Assembly: GCF_001189955.1 (NCBI RefSeq)
Contig: NZ_LFLT01000032.1
Coordinates: 1 to 48,887 of the forward strand
Direction: 5' to 3'
DNA: 48,887 nucleotides
Origin: Herbaspirillum chlorophenolicum
GTDB taxonomy: Bacteria; Pseudomonadota; Gammaproteobacteria; Burkholderiales; Burkholderiaceae_D
The position numbers and the translations under genes are program-made. This document shows, one piece after another, positions 10,097 to 19,691 of this stretch (position 1 is the first letter of the stretch; every line of letters begins with the position of its first letter). The notes beneath the pieces are model-generated. The model worked only from the letters and a program-made list of their open reading frames with translations, made no database searches and was not told the DNA's origin.

Positions 10097-10465
10097 TTAG
10101 AGCGAACGGGGAGGGCGCCACAACCCGGACGGGTCGTGAGAAGGCAGCAGCGACTCGGGCAGCAGGGAAACGGTTTCGATCAGCGGCAGGATCAATGGAT
10201 TGGCGTTGACGGCGGATGTTGTCGACGGGAAAACCTGGCAAATCTTGCAGGCGTCGCCCATTTTGCATGGAGCCGTCGATTTGGAAGATTTGCCGGAATC
10301 CGACATGTTCATCATGCAAGCGTCATCTGCGGTACTCGCGGACGCCGCCATCTCCATGGGGACAGAGTTTGTGTGCATCATTTCGCCCATGCGTACCGCC
10401 GCCAATCCCTCAAGGGGAATGGCAATGGCCAACAGCAGGATCAGAAATGTGCGCAGCATTTTCAT
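10097..10465 (-). CDS. Small Met/Cys-rich exported protein before cusC
   Basis: A 122-residue protein with a signal peptide (LRTFLILLLAIAIPLEGLAA). The mature part is rich in possible soft-metal ligands: GEMMHTN, PMEMAAS, ACMMNMSD and CKMGDACKIC. I know no functional name for it, although small proteins of this kind do occur beside betaproteobacterial cus-type operons. A periplasmic Cu(I)/Ag(I) sponge or metal-loading factor is inference. It lies 92 bases upstream of cusC on the same strand. It starts 36 bases after arsH ends, so it either opens the cus transcript or is reached by read-through from ars. Confidence 0.7.
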   Translation of the reverse strand: MKMLRTFLILLLAIAIPLEGLAAVRMGEMMHTNSVPMEMAASASTADDACMMNMSDSGKSSKSTAPCKMGDACKICQVFPSTTSAVNANPLILPLIETVSLLPESLLPSHDPSGLWRPPRSL

Positions 10466-10472
10466 CGCGCCG

Positions 10473-10478
10473 ATTATA
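10473..10478 (-). promoter_or_regulatory. Possible -10 element of the cus transcript
   Basis: A perfect TATAAT on the minus strand lies 7 bases before the ATG at 10465. There is no good -35 box and no visible Shine-Dalgarno sequence. If it is used, transcription would begin at or next to the start codon, giving a leaderless mRNA, or translation would start at the second ATG (10459). The evidence is position and match only. Confidence 0.35.
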
Positions 10479-10501
10479 GACCAGGTCGCAGAAAACCGGA
10501 T

Positions 10502-11224
10502 TTAGATGGATTTCTGATTCATCCGCTTGCCCAGTTCTGCCGCGCTTTCTTTGCGCTCGCTGTAGCGATCCACCAGGAAAGGGGAAATGTCCCGGGTCAA
10601 CAGCGTGAATTTGAACAGCTCCTCCATGACATCGACTACCCGGTCATAGTAGGCCGAAGGTTTCATGCGGCCGGCATCGTCGAATTCCTGGTAGGCCTTG
10701 GCAACCGACGATTGATTCGGGATGGTGAGCATGCGCATCCAGCGCCCCAGCACGCGCATCTGGTTGACCGCATTGAAAGACTGCGAGCCGCCGGAGACTT
10801 CCATGACGGCAAGCGTCTTTCCCTGCGTCGGCCGGATAGCTCCTTGTGCCAGTGGAATCCAATCGATCTGGGCTTTCATGATGCCGGTCATGGCGCCGTG
10901 CCGCTCCGGCGAGCACCAGGCCATGCCTTCAGCCCAGTTGGCCAGGTCGCGCAGCTCTTTCACCTTGGGATGGGTATCGGGTTCGCTGTCCGGCAAGGGC
11001 AATCCGCGCGGATCGAAGATGGCGACCTCGCCGCCCATCGCCTCCAGCAATCTGGCCGCTTCCATGGTCAGCAAGCGGCTGTAAGAACGCTCGCGAACGG
11101 ACCCATAGAGCAGGAGAAATCTTGGGGCATGGCTGGATGTGCGGGGCACCGAAAAATCGGCAATCGATGGAATCCGGAACAAGCCCGGATCGATATTGGG
11201 CAGATTACTTGCCTGATGCGACAC
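10502..11224 (-). CDS. arsH: Organoarsenical oxidase ArsH (NADPH-dependent flavoprotein)
   Basis: An NADPH-dependent FMN reductase-fold protein of 240 residues. The GTG start at 11224 is chosen because GGAGGGG lies 6 bases upstream and family members begin close to [14 protein letters not shown]; the open frame further upstream is only antisense to arsC. The FMN phosphate loop is [10 protein letters not shown] (41-50), and [10 protein letters not shown] and [10 protein letters not shown] line the flavin site. In other bacteria ArsH oxidises trivalent organoarsenicals to less toxic pentavalent forms and also shows quinone or azo reductase activity. The first 20 bases overlap the end of arsC, so the two are translationally linked. 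Confidence 0.93.
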   Translation of the reverse strand: MSHQASNLPNIDPGLFRIPSIADFSVPRTSSHAPRFLLLYGSVRERSYSRLLTMEAARLLEAMGGEVAIFDPRGLPLPDSEPDTHPKVKELRDLANWAEGMAWCSPERHGAMTGIMKAQIDWIPLAQGAIRPTQGKTLAVMEVSGGSQSFNAVNQMRVLGRWMRMLTIPNQSSVAKAYQEFDDAGRMKPSAYYDRVVDVMEELFKFTLLTRDISPFLVDRYSERKESAAELGKRMNQKSI

Positions 11225-11633
11225 GTTGCCCCTCCGTATTGATGACGAGTTCGCCGTCTTCTTTTGTGAAGGGGCCCTTTTGAGGATGCGGAAGAATTTC
11301 CAGCACGACTTCGGATGGCCGGCACAGGCGCGTTCCCTTCGATGTCGCCACAAACGGCCGGTTGATCAGGATCGGATGGGCCAGCATGGCGTCCAGCAAT
11401 TGCTCGTCGGTCAGTGCCGGGTTGTCGAGGCCCAGCTCGGCATAGGGTGTTCCCTTTTGGCGAATTGCTTCGCGCACGGCCAGGCCTGCATCCTGGATCA
11501 GCTTGACCAGGGTGTCGCGTGAAGGGGGATGCTGGAGATATTCAATGACGATCGGTTCTTCGCCGCTGTTGCGGATCATCGCCAGGGTGTTGCGGGAAGT
11601 CCCGCAGGCCGGGTTATGGTAGATCGTGGTCAT
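11205..11633 (-). CDS. arsC: Arsenate reductase ArsC (glutaredoxin-type)
   Basis: A 142-residue arsenate reductase of the E. coli plasmid R773 type. The catalytic Cys is C10 in [10 protein letters not shown]. The family motif [19 protein letters not shown] is present, with the Arg residues that bind arsenate. It reduces As(V) to As(III) with glutaredoxin and glutathione, feeding ArsB. AGGA stands 7 bases before the ATG. It sits between arsB (64-base gap) and arsH (overlap). Confidence 0.95.
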   Translation of the reverse strand: MTTIYHNPACGTSRNTLAMIRNSGEEPIVIEYLQHPPSRDTLVKLIQDAGLAVREAIRQKGTPYAELGLDNPALTDEQLLDAMLAHPILINRPFVATSKGTRLCRPSEVVLEILPHPQKGPFTKEDGELVINTEGQRVASGK

Positions 11634-11697
11634 GGTGGAATCCTGATATGAAATGGCGGTCGGTTAGGAAGTGCGGCGAAATGAAATAAAGGGCATC

Positions 11698-12981
11698 TCA
11701 AGCCCCCAATCGGAGCGCCAGGGCGGATAGCGTCACCAGCAGCACCGGGAGCGTCAGCATGGCGCCGATGCGGAAGTAATAGCCCCAGGAGATGTGGATG
11801 CTCTTCTTGTCGAGCACGTGCAGCCAGAGCAGGGTGGCCAGGCTGCTGATCGGCGTAATCTTGGGGCCGAGGTCGCTGCCGATGACGTTGGCGTAGATCA
11901 TGGCTTCCTTCACGACGCCCTGGGCGGTGGTGGCGTCGATCGACAAGGCGCCAACCAGCACGGTGGGCATATTGTTCATGATGGACGAGAGGAAGGCGGT
12001 CAGCAAGCCGGTGCCGATGGCGGCGCTCCAGACGCCATGCCGGGCGAAGCCGTCCAAGACGCCAGTGAGATAGTCCGTCAGGCCTGCATTGCGCAGCCCA
12101 TACACCACCAGGTACATCCCCAGCGAGAAAAAGACGATCTGCCAGGGCGCGCCTTTGATGACTTCGCGCGTGGAGATGATGTGGCCGCGGCCGGCCACGG
12201 CCAGCAGGATCAGCGCCCCAACGGCGGCCACGGCGCTGATCGGCACGCCCAGGCCTTCCAGCCAGAAGAAGCCGACCAGCAGCAGCGCCAGCACCCACCA
12301 GCCGGCAATGAACGTGGCGCGGTCGCGGATGGCGTCGGCCGGCAACTGGAGCTGCGCCAGGTCATAGCTGGCGGGGATGTCGCGCCGGAAACAGGCGAAC
12401 AGAACCAGCAGCGTGGCCAGCACCGACACGATGTCGACCGGGATCATGATGGACGCGTACTCCGCGAAACTGATCTTGAAGAAGTCGGCCGAGACGATAT
12501 TGACCAGGTTCGATACCACCAGCGGCAAGCTGGCCGTATCGGCGATGAAGCCGGCCGCCATGACGAAGGCCAGGGTCGCACGGGGCGGGAAGCGCAATGC
12601 CAGCAGCATGGCGATGACGATGGGCGTCAGGATGAGGGCCGCGCCATCGTTGGCGAACAGGGCGGAGACGGCGGCGCCCAGCAAGACCAGCAAGCAGAAC
12701 AGGACCCGGCCTCGGCCGCCGCCCCAGCGGGCCACGTGCAACGCTGCCCATTCAAAGAAGCCGGCCTTGTCCAGCAGCAAGCTGTAGATGATGATGGCGA
12801 TGAAGGTGCCGGTGGCGTTCCAGACGATATGCCACACCACCGGGATATCAGACCAATGGATGACCCCGAAGATCAGCGCCACAATGGCGCCGGTACATGC
12901 GCTCCAGCCGATGCCCAGCCCCTTGGGCTGCCAGATCACGAATATCAGGGTAAGCAGGAAAATGAGAAATGCCGGAAGCAC
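11698..12981 (-). CDS. arsB: Arsenite efflux permease ArsB
   Basis: An arsenite/antimonite:H+ antiporter of 427 residues with about 12 membrane segments; E. coli ArsB has 429. Strongly conserved blocks include [14 protein letters not shown] near the N-terminus, [37 protein letters not shown] and [18 protein letters not shown]. The GTG start at 12981 is chosen because it aligns with the E. coli N-terminus and has AAGGA 9 bases upstream. The open frame extends 28 codons further but that part is hydrophilic and unlike the family. It lies 31 bases downstream of arsR. Confidence 0.95.
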   Translation of the reverse strand: MLPAFLIFLLTLIFVIWQPKGLGIGWSACTGAIVALIFGVIHWSDIPVVWHIVWNATGTFIAIIIYSLLLDKAGFFEWAALHVARWGGGRGRVLFCLLVLLGAAVSALFANDGAALILTPIVIAMLLALRFPPRATLAFVMAAGFIADTASLPLVVSNLVNIVSADFFKISFAEYASIMIPVDIVSVLATLLVLFACFRRDIPASYDLAQLQLPADAIRDRATFIAGWWVLALLLVGFFWLEGLGVPISAVAAVGALILLAVAGRGHIISTREVIKGAPWQIVFFSLGMYLVVYGLRNAGLTDYLTGVLDGFARHGVWSAAIGTGLLTAFLSSIMNNMPTVLVGALSIDATTAQGVVKEAMIYANVIGSDLGPKITPISSLATLLWLHVLDKKSIHISWGYYFRIGAMLTLPVLLVTLSALALRLGA

Positions 12982-13012
12982 GCCAGGTCCTTGATAGGGA
13001 GGGGGATGTTGG

Positions 13013-13348
13013 TCAGTTCGATGAGGTTGCAGGTTCGCAGCACGCGTCCACGGGCGCGCAGGCATTGCCGCCGCAGCAGTTTTCGGTGAGGAAACCGAGC
13101 ACCTGGTTCATGGCCGGGTAGTTGGCGGTATAGATGACAAACCGGCCTTCTTGCCGCGAAGTCACCAGTGAAGCGTGGGCCAGTTCTTTCAGATGGAACG
13201 AGAGCGACGACGGCGCAATGTCGAGGTGTTCGCCGATCTTGCTGGCGGCACTGCCTTCAGGCCCGATCTGTACCAGATAGCGGAAGATGGCCAGGCGCGA
13301 CTCCTGGGCCAGCGCAGCCAGTGCGGTGATGACGGCTTTCGTTTCCAT
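13013..13348 (-). CDS. arsR: Arsenic-responsive repressor ArsR
   Basis: A winged-helix ArsR/SmtB repressor, 111 residues from the start [10 protein letters not shown]. An upstream ATG at 13369 adds seven residues but lies at the predicted transcription start and inside the operator, so 13348 is preferred. The recognition helix region is [13 protein letters not shown]. The classical CVC As(III) site of helix alpha-3 is absent. Instead there is a C-terminal cluster C91, C92, C97, C103 and C104, in the manner of the Acidithiobacillus ArsR that senses As(III) with C-terminal cysteines. It should repress its own arsRBCH operon through the palindrome immediately upstream. Confidence 0.93.
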   Translation of the reverse strand: METKAVITALAALAQESRLAIFRYLVQIGPEGSAASKIGEHLDIAPSSLSFHLKELAHASLVTSRQEGRFVIYTANYPAMNQVLGFLTENCCGGNACAPVDACCEPATSSN

Positions 13349-13361
13349 GGTGGGGTTCTTT

Positions 13362-13404
13362 GATTCCATATTTCAATTATTATTGAAATATGGAATCGAT
13401 GCAA
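13362..13404 (-). promoter_or_regulatory. arsR promoter and operator (36-bp perfect palindrome)
   Basis: The palindrome covers 13362-13397: two 16-bp arms (left arm GATTCCATATTTCAAT) around TATT, with no mismatch. On the minus strand a -35 box TTGCAT (13404-13399) and a -10 box AATAAT (13381-13376) are separated by exactly 17 bases. The palindrome covers the spacer, the -10 and the start site. This is the layout expected for a repressor that blocks RNA polymerase. The TTTCAAT/ATTGAAA core resembles the ATTCA/TGAAT half-sites of ArsR operators. Confidence 0.75.
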
Positions 13405-13504
13405 GTGCCTGTTCTTGCCTGCTGCTTCGGCGAGAACCGGACTTGCCATCGAGGTCAGTGCGCGCCTCCCCTGGCTGTTCGGTGTTTGACGGAGGAGGCG
13501 CCGG

Positions 13505-15178
13505 TTACGGCCATGACGAAACCAACTGATTGGCATAGGGGCGGAAGTTCTGGAAATCCCAATCTCTCCCGGGCGCCGCGTCGATCAGTTTCCGGGTATA
13601 GCTGTCGGCCGGATTGGCGAGCACCTGATGGGCTGCGCCGAATTCGACCACGCGCCCGCGTTGCATGACCGCAATCGTGTCGCAGATCTGTGCGGCGACG
13701 CGCAAGTCGTGGGTGATGAAGAGGATGGCGATGCCGGTGCGTTCACGAATCTCGCGCAGCAGTTTCAGGACTTCCGCCTGCACCGAGACATCCAGTGCCG
13801 ACACGGCTTCGTCGGCGACCAGCAGCGACGGTTCCATGGCCAGTGCTCGGGCGATGCAGATACGCTGCCGTTGTCCGCCTGAAAACTGGTGCGGGTAGCG
13901 GTTCATCACTTCTTCGCTCAGGCCCACGGTACGCATCAGGTCGGCCGCTTTGCGCCATGCGACGGCCCGCTCTGTGCCGAAGTTCAACGGCCCTTCGATG
14001 ATGGACTCGCCTACCGGCTGCCGCGGGTTCAACGAGCGATATGGGTCCTGGAACACGATCTGGATGCGCCGGCGGAGCTGGCGCAGGGGTTCGCCCCGCA
14101 AGGCGGCCATGTTTTCGCCATTGAGCAGGACCTGGCCGCCGCTGGGTTCGATGAGGCGCATGATGCATCTCGCCACCGTCGATTTCCCCGAGCCGGATTC
14201 GCCGACGATGCCAAGGACTTCCCCCTTGCGAAGGGCGAGGTCGACATTGCTGACTGCCAGTGTCGGTTCCTTGCGGGAGAAAAATGTCTTTTTCCCATAC
14301 TGCTTGTCCAGGCCGCTTACTTGCAGCACGACCTCGTCGCTCAAGGCTTCCTCGGGTTTCGGGATCAGGCTGGGCACCGACGAAATGAGCAGGCGCGTGT
14401 ACCGTTCCCGCGGTTCCGCGAGGATCTGGGCGCGGTTGCCGGTTTCCACGACCTTGCCGCTATTCATGACGACCACACGGTCGGCGATTTCAGAGACCGT
14501 GCCGAAATCGTGGGTGATGAAGAGCACCGCCGTATTGTGCTTGGCGCGCAGTTCATCGATCAGGCGCAGGATCTGCTTTTGCGTCGTCACATCCAGGGCC
14601 GTGGTCGGCTCGTCGGCGATCAGCAATTGCGGTTCCAGCACCAGGGCCATGGCGATTACTACCCGCTGGCGCTGCCCGCCCGAGAGCTGGTGCGGGTAGG
14701 AGGCGACGATGCGCGGCACATCCGGCAAATGGACGGCTTCCAGTATCCCCATCACCTTCTCGCGGCGTTTGGACAAGGGCAGCCGCGAGTGGATGCGCAG
14801 AACCTCGTCGAGCTGTGCGCCGATCGTCATGACGGGGTTGAGCGCGGTCATCGGCTCCTGAAAGACCATCGCCATCTTGCAGGCGCGCAGCTGGCGCAGG
14901 CGGGATGCGCTTGCCTGCGCAATGTTTTCGCCGGCGAGCCAGATCTCGCCGCCGCCGATTGCCAGCGAATGCTGGGGCAGCAGGCCCATGACTGCCAGCG
15001 ATGTCACCGACTTGCCCGAGCCGGATTCGCCGACCACGCAAACGGTCTCGCCGGGACGGATATCGACATTGATGCGCTCGACTATGTTGCGGCCGCTCTT
15101 GCGGTTGATTACCGTCAGGTCGCGGATCGATAGCACCGCGTCACGGCTGGTTTCTCGCTGGAGATCGGTCATATTCAT
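13505..15178 (-). CDS. ABC importer double ATPase (DppD-DppF fusion type)
   Basis: A 557-residue protein with two complete ATP-binding cassettes, as in GsiA/DdpDF-type peptide/opine/nickel importers. Cassette 1 has Walker A GESGSGKS (50-57), signature LSGGQRQR (165-172) and Walker B LLIADEP (185-191). Cassette 2 has Walker A at 326-333, signature FSGGQRQR (432-439) and Walker B LLVADEA. The ATG at 15178 is chosen because it overlaps the permease stop as ATGA and has GGCGGA upstream. It powers the two permeases encoded just upstream in the same operon. Confidence 0.92.
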   Translation of the reverse strand: MNMTDLQRETSRDAVLSIRDLTVINRKSGRNIVERINVDIRPGETVCVVGESGSGKSVTSLAVMGLLPQHSLAIGGGEIWLAGENIAQASASRLRQLRACKMAMVFQEPMTALNPVMTIGAQLDEVLRIHSRLPLSKRREKVMGILEAVHLPDVPRIVASYPHQLSGGQRQRVVIAMALVLEPQLLIADEPTTALDVTTQKQILRLIDELRAKHNTAVLFITHDFGTVSEIADRVVVMNSGKVVETGNRAQILAEPRERYTRLLISSVPSLIPKPEEALSDEVVLQVSGLDKQYGKKTFFSRKEPTLAVSNVDLALRKGEVLGIVGESGSGKSTVARCIMRLIEPSGGQVLLNGENMAALRGEPLRQLRRRIQIVFQDPYRSLNPRQPVGESIIEGPLNFGTERAVAWRKAADLMRTVGLSEEVMNRYPHQFSGGQRQRICIARALAMEPSLLVADEAVSALDVSVQAEVLKLLREIRERTGIAILFITHDLRVAAQICDTIAVMQRGRVVEFGAAHQVLANPADSYTRKLIDAAPGRDWDFQNFRPYANQLVSSWP

Positions 15179-16068
15179 AGTCGTTCCGCCATTTTTGGAT
15201 CGAGGTGGTCGCGCATGGCGTCTCCCAGCACGTTGACGGCCAGCACGACCATTGAAAGGAATACCCCCGGGCACAGGATCAGGCTGGGGAATAGCTGGAA
15301 GTACATGCGCCCCTCGGCCATGATGTTTCCCCAGCTCGGGATTTCAGGAGAGATGCCGACGCCGAGGAAACTCAGCACCGCCTCGGTCAGCATCGCCGAC
15401 GCGCAGATATAGGTGCCCTGTACCACCAGGGGCGCGACGGTGTTGGGGATGACGTGGCGCCAAAGCAGCTTCGGGGTACGCGTACCCAGCGTGAGCGCGG
15501 CCTCCACATACGATTCATGGCGGGTAGCCAGGATGATGCTGCGCACCAGCCGCACCACCCGGGGAACCTCGGGAACCGCAATGGCGACCAGCACGGTCAT
15601 CAGGCTGGCGCCCGAGAGCGACACCAGGGCGATGGCCAGCAAGATGCCGGGGATCGCCATCAGGCCATCCATCATGCGCATGATGATGGCATCGGCCGTC
15701 CTGAAGTAGCCGGCCACCACGCCGATCAGGAGCCCGCAAGCCACACTGGCCAGCGACACGCCCACACCGACAACCAGCGATATGCGCGCGCCATACACCA
15801 CGCGCGAGTAGAGGTCACGCCCCAGTGCGTCGGTGCCGAACCAGTGGTCGGCGGAGAAGTCCGAGAGCCGCTCCGCCGGGTCCAGCTGCATCGGATCCGT
15901 GGTGTGCAGCCACGGCGCCAGCAAGGCCGCCAGCACGATAAGCGCCAGTACGGCCACCGACAGCGCCACCGGGGTTGTCCCGGCGAAGCGGCGTGCGCTG
16001 TCCCAGCGCCGCCGCCATTGCCCATCGCGGGCCGAGAGGGGAAGTTGGTTCGATTCCAGGATTGCCAT
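15175..16068 (-). CDS. ABC importer permease, DppC/OppC type
   Basis: A 297-residue inner-membrane permease. A cytoplasmic N-terminal tail is followed by TM1 (VALSVAVLALIVLAALLAPW) and five further segments. The HWFGTDALGRDLYSRV motif after TM1 is typical of OppC-type proteins. The EAA loop that docks to the ATPase is ESYVEAALTLGTRTPKLL. It pairs with the DppB-type protein encoded 22 bases upstream. The transported substrate cannot be deduced from the permease. Confidence 0.92.
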   Translation of the reverse strand: MAILESNQLPLSARDGQWRRRWDSARRFAGTTPVALSVAVLALIVLAALLAPWLHTTDPMQLDPAERLSDFSADHWFGTDALGRDLYSRVVYGARISLVVGVGVSLASVACGLLIGVVAGYFRTADAIIMRMMDGLMAIPGILLAIALVSLSGASLMTVLVAIAVPEVPRVVRLVRSIILATRHESYVEAALTLGTRTPKLLWRHVIPNTVAPLVVQGTYICASAMLTEAVLSFLGVGISPEIPSWGNIMAEGRMYFQLFPSLILCPGVFLSMVVLAVNVLGDAMRDHLDPKMAERL

Positions 16069-16090
16069 GTTCAGATCTTCTCCCGTTGCA

Positions 16091-17032
16091 TCAATACCGA
16101 ATACGCGGATCGAAGACCATATAGGTCAGATCCACCGCCAGGTTCACCAGGACATAGAGGAATGAGAAAACCAGGATCAAGCCCTGGATCACCGGATAGT
16201 CGCGGGCCAGCACTGACTCGACGACCAGCCGCCCCACACCGGGGATGTTGAAGACGGATTCCGTGATTACCACGCCGCCGATGAGCAGCGCGATGCCGAC
16301 CCCGATGATGGTGATGATCGGGATGGCGGCGTTGCCCAGGGCATGCCGCGACAGCACCGACCATTCGCGCAGGCCCTTGGCGCGGGCCGTGCGGATAAAG
16401 TCATCTCCCATTACTTCCACAATGCTGGTGCGGGTGATGCGCCCGATCAGCGCGATATACGCGGTGCTGAGGGCCAGGCTGGGCAATACCAGATGGCCGA
16501 CGAACTGGCCGAGGCCATCGGCCATGGGTTTGTAGCCTTGCACAGGCAGCCAGTCCAGTTTCACCGAGAAGAGCCAGATCAGGCAGTACCCGATGACGAA
16601 GGTCGGCATGGAAAACCCCAGCACCGAACCGGCCATGACCAGCCGGTCGGCGGTCTTGCCCTGTTTCCAGGCCGCGAAGATCCCGAGGGGAATGGCGATG
16701 GCGACCGACAGCACGATCGTGATCGTGCCCAGGGCCAGCGACGGCCACATGCGCTGGCCGATCAGCTCGGTGACCGCCTTGCCTGAAATCAGGGAGATAC
16801 CGAAGTTGCCCTGCAGGAGATGTCCGGCCCAGGTGGCGAACTGCACATAGATCGGCTGGTCAAGGCCCATCTGTGCGCGGATGGCGGCCAATTGCTCGGC
16901 ATTGGCGTTGTCGCCCGCGATGATTGCCGCCGGGTCGCCGGGCGTCAGCCTAAGGATCAGGAAGACGACCACGATTACCATGAGCAGCACCGGAATGGTC
17001 GCCAGCAAGCGACGCGCTACATAGGTCACCAT
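16091..17032 (-). CDS. ABC importer permease, DppB/OppB type
   Basis: A 313-residue permease with the usual DppB layout. The N-terminal TM (ATIPVLLMVIVVVFLILRL) is followed by PGDPAAIIAGDNA and a QMGLDQPIYVQF periplasmic segment. The EAA loop is DFIRTARAKGLREW. The C-terminal DPRIRY is characteristic. It starts 9 bases after the binding-protein gene ends and so belongs to the same operon. Confidence 0.93.
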   Translation of the reverse strand: MVTYVARRLLATIPVLLMVIVVVFLILRLTPGDPAAIIAGDNANAEQLAAIRAQMGLDQPIYVQFATWAGHLLQGNFGISLISGKAVTELIGQRMWPSLALGTITIVLSVAIAIPLGIFAAWKQGKTADRLVMAGSVLGFSMPTFVIGYCLIWLFSVKLDWLPVQGYKPMADGLGQFVGHLVLPSLALSTAYIALIGRITRTSIVEVMGDDFIRTARAKGLREWSVLSRHALGNAAIPIITIIGVGIALLIGGVVITESVFNIPGVGRLVVESVLARDYPVIQGLILVFSFLYVLVNLAVDLTYMVFDPRIRY

Positions 17033-17041
17033 ATGTACACC

Positions 17042-18682
17042 TTATTTCTCGTTCTTCTTGATGTTCCAGAAGAATGGCAGCGGCGCATCCAGGATCCCTT
17101 GCAAGCTGGTGCGGTACGCGGTGGGGCGCAGCGCCTGGCCCAGCGGCACTACGATGCCCTCGTCGATGGCGATGTGCTGGGCTTCTTCGGCCAGCTTCTT
17201 GAGCTTCTCGGGATCGGCGGTTTCAGCGAACTCCTTGCGGATTTCCTCTACGCGCGGGAAGTCGGGCCAGCCCGGCCAGGCCTTGCGCCCATTGGCGCCC
17301 ATCTGGTAGTTGGTGATCGGGTTCTGGCTGTCGCTGACCAGGTTGAATGTCGCCAGGATATTCCAGCCACCCTTGGCCGGCGGCTCCTGGGAGGCGCGGC
17401 GGGTCAGCAGGGTTTGCCAGTCCATCGCCTGCAGGTCCACCTTGAAACCGACCTTGCGCAGCGCTTGCGCGATCACCACCGGCGGCACGGCCAGGTCGGG
17501 GAAATCGGTCGGGTTCATGATGACCACGGGGGTGCCGTCGTAGTTGCCTTCCTTGAGCAGCTGCCTGGCCTTGTCCAGGTTCGGCTTGCCGAGGATGTCC
17601 ATGCCGTAGCTGCTCTCATAAGGCATGCCGCAGCCGAACACGGAAGCGCATTTCTTGTACAGGCCGGTCTTGCCGACGATGGCCTTGAGCACATCATCCT
17701 GGCTGACCGCATACATCGCGGCCTGGCGCAGCGCGCGATTGTTGAACGGGGGATACAGGAAGTTGAAGCGGTAGATGTACTGGAAGCCGACCTTGCTGAT
17801 GGTGTCGACCTTGATGGCGGCCTGGTTTTTCAGCATCGGGACCAGGTCGTACGGAACCGCTTCGTAGAAGTCGATTTCCTTTTTCACCAGCGCGTTGACC
17901 GCGGTCATCGCATCGGGCATCGTGACCCATTCCACGCGTTCCAGGTTGACCACCTTGCCCCCGGCGCTGCCGCTTGCGGGTTCCTTGCGCGGAACATAGT
18001 CCCCGTTCTTGACGTACACCGCCTTCACACCGGGCTTGAACTCGGCAGCCACGAACTTGAACGGCCCCGACCCGATGAATTCCGTGATGGCCTGGCTCGA
18101 AGGCGTTTCCGCAATCGACTTGGGCATCATGAAGGCCGGCGCCGAACCGGTTCGGGACAGTGCCCGCAGCGCGATGTCGGTGGCGAGCTTGAAGGACATC
18201 GAGAAGGTGTTTTCATCGAGTACCTTCACTTCCGTCGCCAGCCCCATCATGACCTGGCCGGTCTGGTCCTTCTCTGCCCAGCGCTTGATCGATGCCACGC
18301 AATCCTCCGCATTCACCCGCTTCCCGTTATGCCATTTCAGGCCGGGCCGCAGCGTGAACGTATAGGTCTTGCCGTCGGCGGAGACTTGCCACTTTTCCAG
18401 CATCTGCGGCTGGATCTTGTTCTGCGCATCGATTGCCAGCAGCGTGTCGTAGATCATGTAGCCGTGGTCGGCGGTGATGTGGGCCGTGGTGATCATCGGA
18501 TCCAGCACGCGCAAGGGCGACTGCATCACGGCCACCAGCGTCTGGGCCTGGGCGGCGCAATACAGCAGCAGGGACCCGGCAATGGCTGTCACGAATGAAA
18601 GGATGCGGTGTTTTTTCCCTGCGGACCGTCCGGTTTGTTGAGCATGACCGTTCATTGGGACGAATCGTTTTTTATTCTGCAT
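17042..18682 (-). CDS. Family 5 extracellular solute-binding protein
   Basis: The periplasmic binding protein (546 residues) of the Dpp-type importer. The start is ATG 18682 because GAGGAG stands 8 bases upstream. The signal peptide has an unusually long polar N-region (about 28 residues), then ILSFVTAIAGSLLLYCAAQA. The mature part shows the SBP_bac_5 hallmarks LEKWQVSADGKTYTFTLRPG and VEWVTMPDAMTAVNAL. The family binds peptides, nickel, heme precursors, opines and glutathione. Its position directly after mmsA-mmsB suggests a carbon compound degraded through a (methyl)malonate semialdehyde-like intermediate, which is inference. Confidence 0.92.
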   Translation of the reverse strand: MQNKKRFVPMNGHAQQTGRSAGKKHRILSFVTAIAGSLLLYCAAQAQTLVAVMQSPLRVLDPMITTAHITADHGYMIYDTLLAIDAQNKIQPQMLEKWQVSADGKTYTFTLRPGLKWHNGKRVNAEDCVASIKRWAEKDQTGQVMMGLATEVKVLDENTFSMSFKLATDIALRALSRTGSAPAFMMPKSIAETPSSQAITEFIGSGPFKFVAAEFKPGVKAVYVKNGDYVPRKEPASGSAGGKVVNLERVEWVTMPDAMTAVNALVKKEIDFYEAVPYDLVPMLKNQAAIKVDTISKVGFQYIYRFNFLYPPFNNRALRQAAMYAVSQDDVLKAIVGKTGLYKKCASVFGCGMPYESSYGMDILGKPNLDKARQLLKEGNYDGTPVVIMNPTDFPDLAVPPVVIAQALRKVGFKVDLQAMDWQTLLTRRASQEPPAKGGWNILATFNLVSDSQNPITNYQMGANGRKAWPGWPDFPRVEEIRKEFAETADPEKLKKLAEEAQHIAIDEGIVVPLGQALRPTAYRTSLQGILDAPLPFFWNIKKNEK

Positions 18683-18724
18683 GGCTATTCTCCTCACTGT
18701 TTAGGCAGCCCTGCCGCCATTGTT

Positions 18725-19681
18725 TCAGATGACTGGCGCTGTTCCTGCCTGACGCCGTTGGTTGGATGCGAGCGACGGCAATTCATCCAGCGTTGCCGAC
18801 AGGTTGAACACGCTGGAATGGTCGAGCGGTCCGCTTCCACGCGATTGGTGCAGCTCGTACAAGGCTTTAACGATTTGCCCCAGCGGGGCGCGGACCTCGC
18901 TTTGTTGCGCCAGGTCGGAAGCCAGGCGCAGGTCCTTGAGCATCAGGTCGGTCGCGAAACCGCCGGCATAGCCGCGTGCGGACGGGACGTTTTCCATCAC
19001 GCCAGGGCATGGACTGTACGTCTGCAGGACGACGTTCTGTCCCGAGCTTTGGCACATGATCTCGGTGAGGACCTTGGGATCCAGTCCGTTCTTGATCCCC
19101 AGGCGCAATGCTTCGCAGGTGCCGATGGTCAGCACGCCCAGCAGCATGTTGTTGCACAGCTTGACCAGTTGGCCGGCGCCAATGGCGCCGGCATGGAATA
19201 CCTTGCGCCCCATGGCATCGAATACCCCGCGGGTCTTTTCCAGAGCGCCGGCTTCGCCGCCGACGATGAAGGTCAGCGTGCCGGCCGCCGCTCCCGAGGT
19301 CCCTCCTGAAACCGGCGCATCCAGCATGGCCAGGCCGCGGCCTTGCGCGGCCGCGGCTTCAGCGATGTTGCGCGGCACATCCGGGGCGACGGTACTGCAG
19401 TCGACCAGAACCGCGGCGTCGTGCGCCATGGCCAGGATGCCTTTTTCCCCGGCGTAGGCAGCGTGTACGTGCTCGCCCGTGGGCAGCATGGTAATGACCA
19501 CATCGGCTCCCCGCGCCGCCTCGCCCGCCGAACCGGCCGTCTTGCCGCCGGCTTGCGCCAGCCGCGCCAGCGCTTCCTGGAAGATGTCGAAGCCGGTGAC
19601 GTCGAAACCTTTGCGCACCAGGTTGGCGGCCATCGGGCCGCCCATGTTGCCCAATCCGATAAATGCAATCTTGCGTGCCAT
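18725..19681 (-). CDS. mmsB: 3-hydroxyisobutyrate dehydrogenase family (MmsB-like)
   Basis: A 318-residue NAD(P)-dependent beta-hydroxyacid dehydrogenase. The dinucleotide loop is GLGNMGGPMAANL (9-21). The substrate motif is DAPVSGGTSGAAAGT (121-135) and the catalytic Lys is K174 in KLCNNML. The family oxidises 3-hydroxyisobutyrate, 3-hydroxypropionate or related acids, or reduces tartronate semialdehyde; pairing with MmsA favours the first two. The C-terminus extends about 15-20 residues beyond the usual end. It lies 10 bases after mmsA and 42 bases before the binding-protein gene. Confidence 0.88.
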   Translation of the reverse strand: MARKIAFIGLGNMGGPMAANLVRKGFDVTGFDIFQEALARLAQAGGKTAGSAGEAARGADVVITMLPTGEHVHAAYAGEKGILAMAHDAAVLVDCSTVAPDVPRNIAEAAAAQGRGLAMLDAPVSGGTSGAAAGTLTFIVGGEAGALEKTRGVFDAMGRKVFHAGAIGAGQLVKLCNNMLLGVLTIGTCEALRLGIKNGLDPKVLTEIMCQSSGQNVVLQTYSPCPGVMENVPSARGYAGGFATDLMLKDLRLASDLAQQSEVRAPLGQIVKALYELHQSRGSGPLDHSSVFNLSATLDELPSLASNQRRQAGTAPVI

Positions 19682-19691
19682 GCCGCGCTCC

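Noticed and set aside
11794..13089. 431-codon frame opposite arsB
   Set aside because: Gln/Asp/Gly-rich antisense noise; arsB matches its family end to end.
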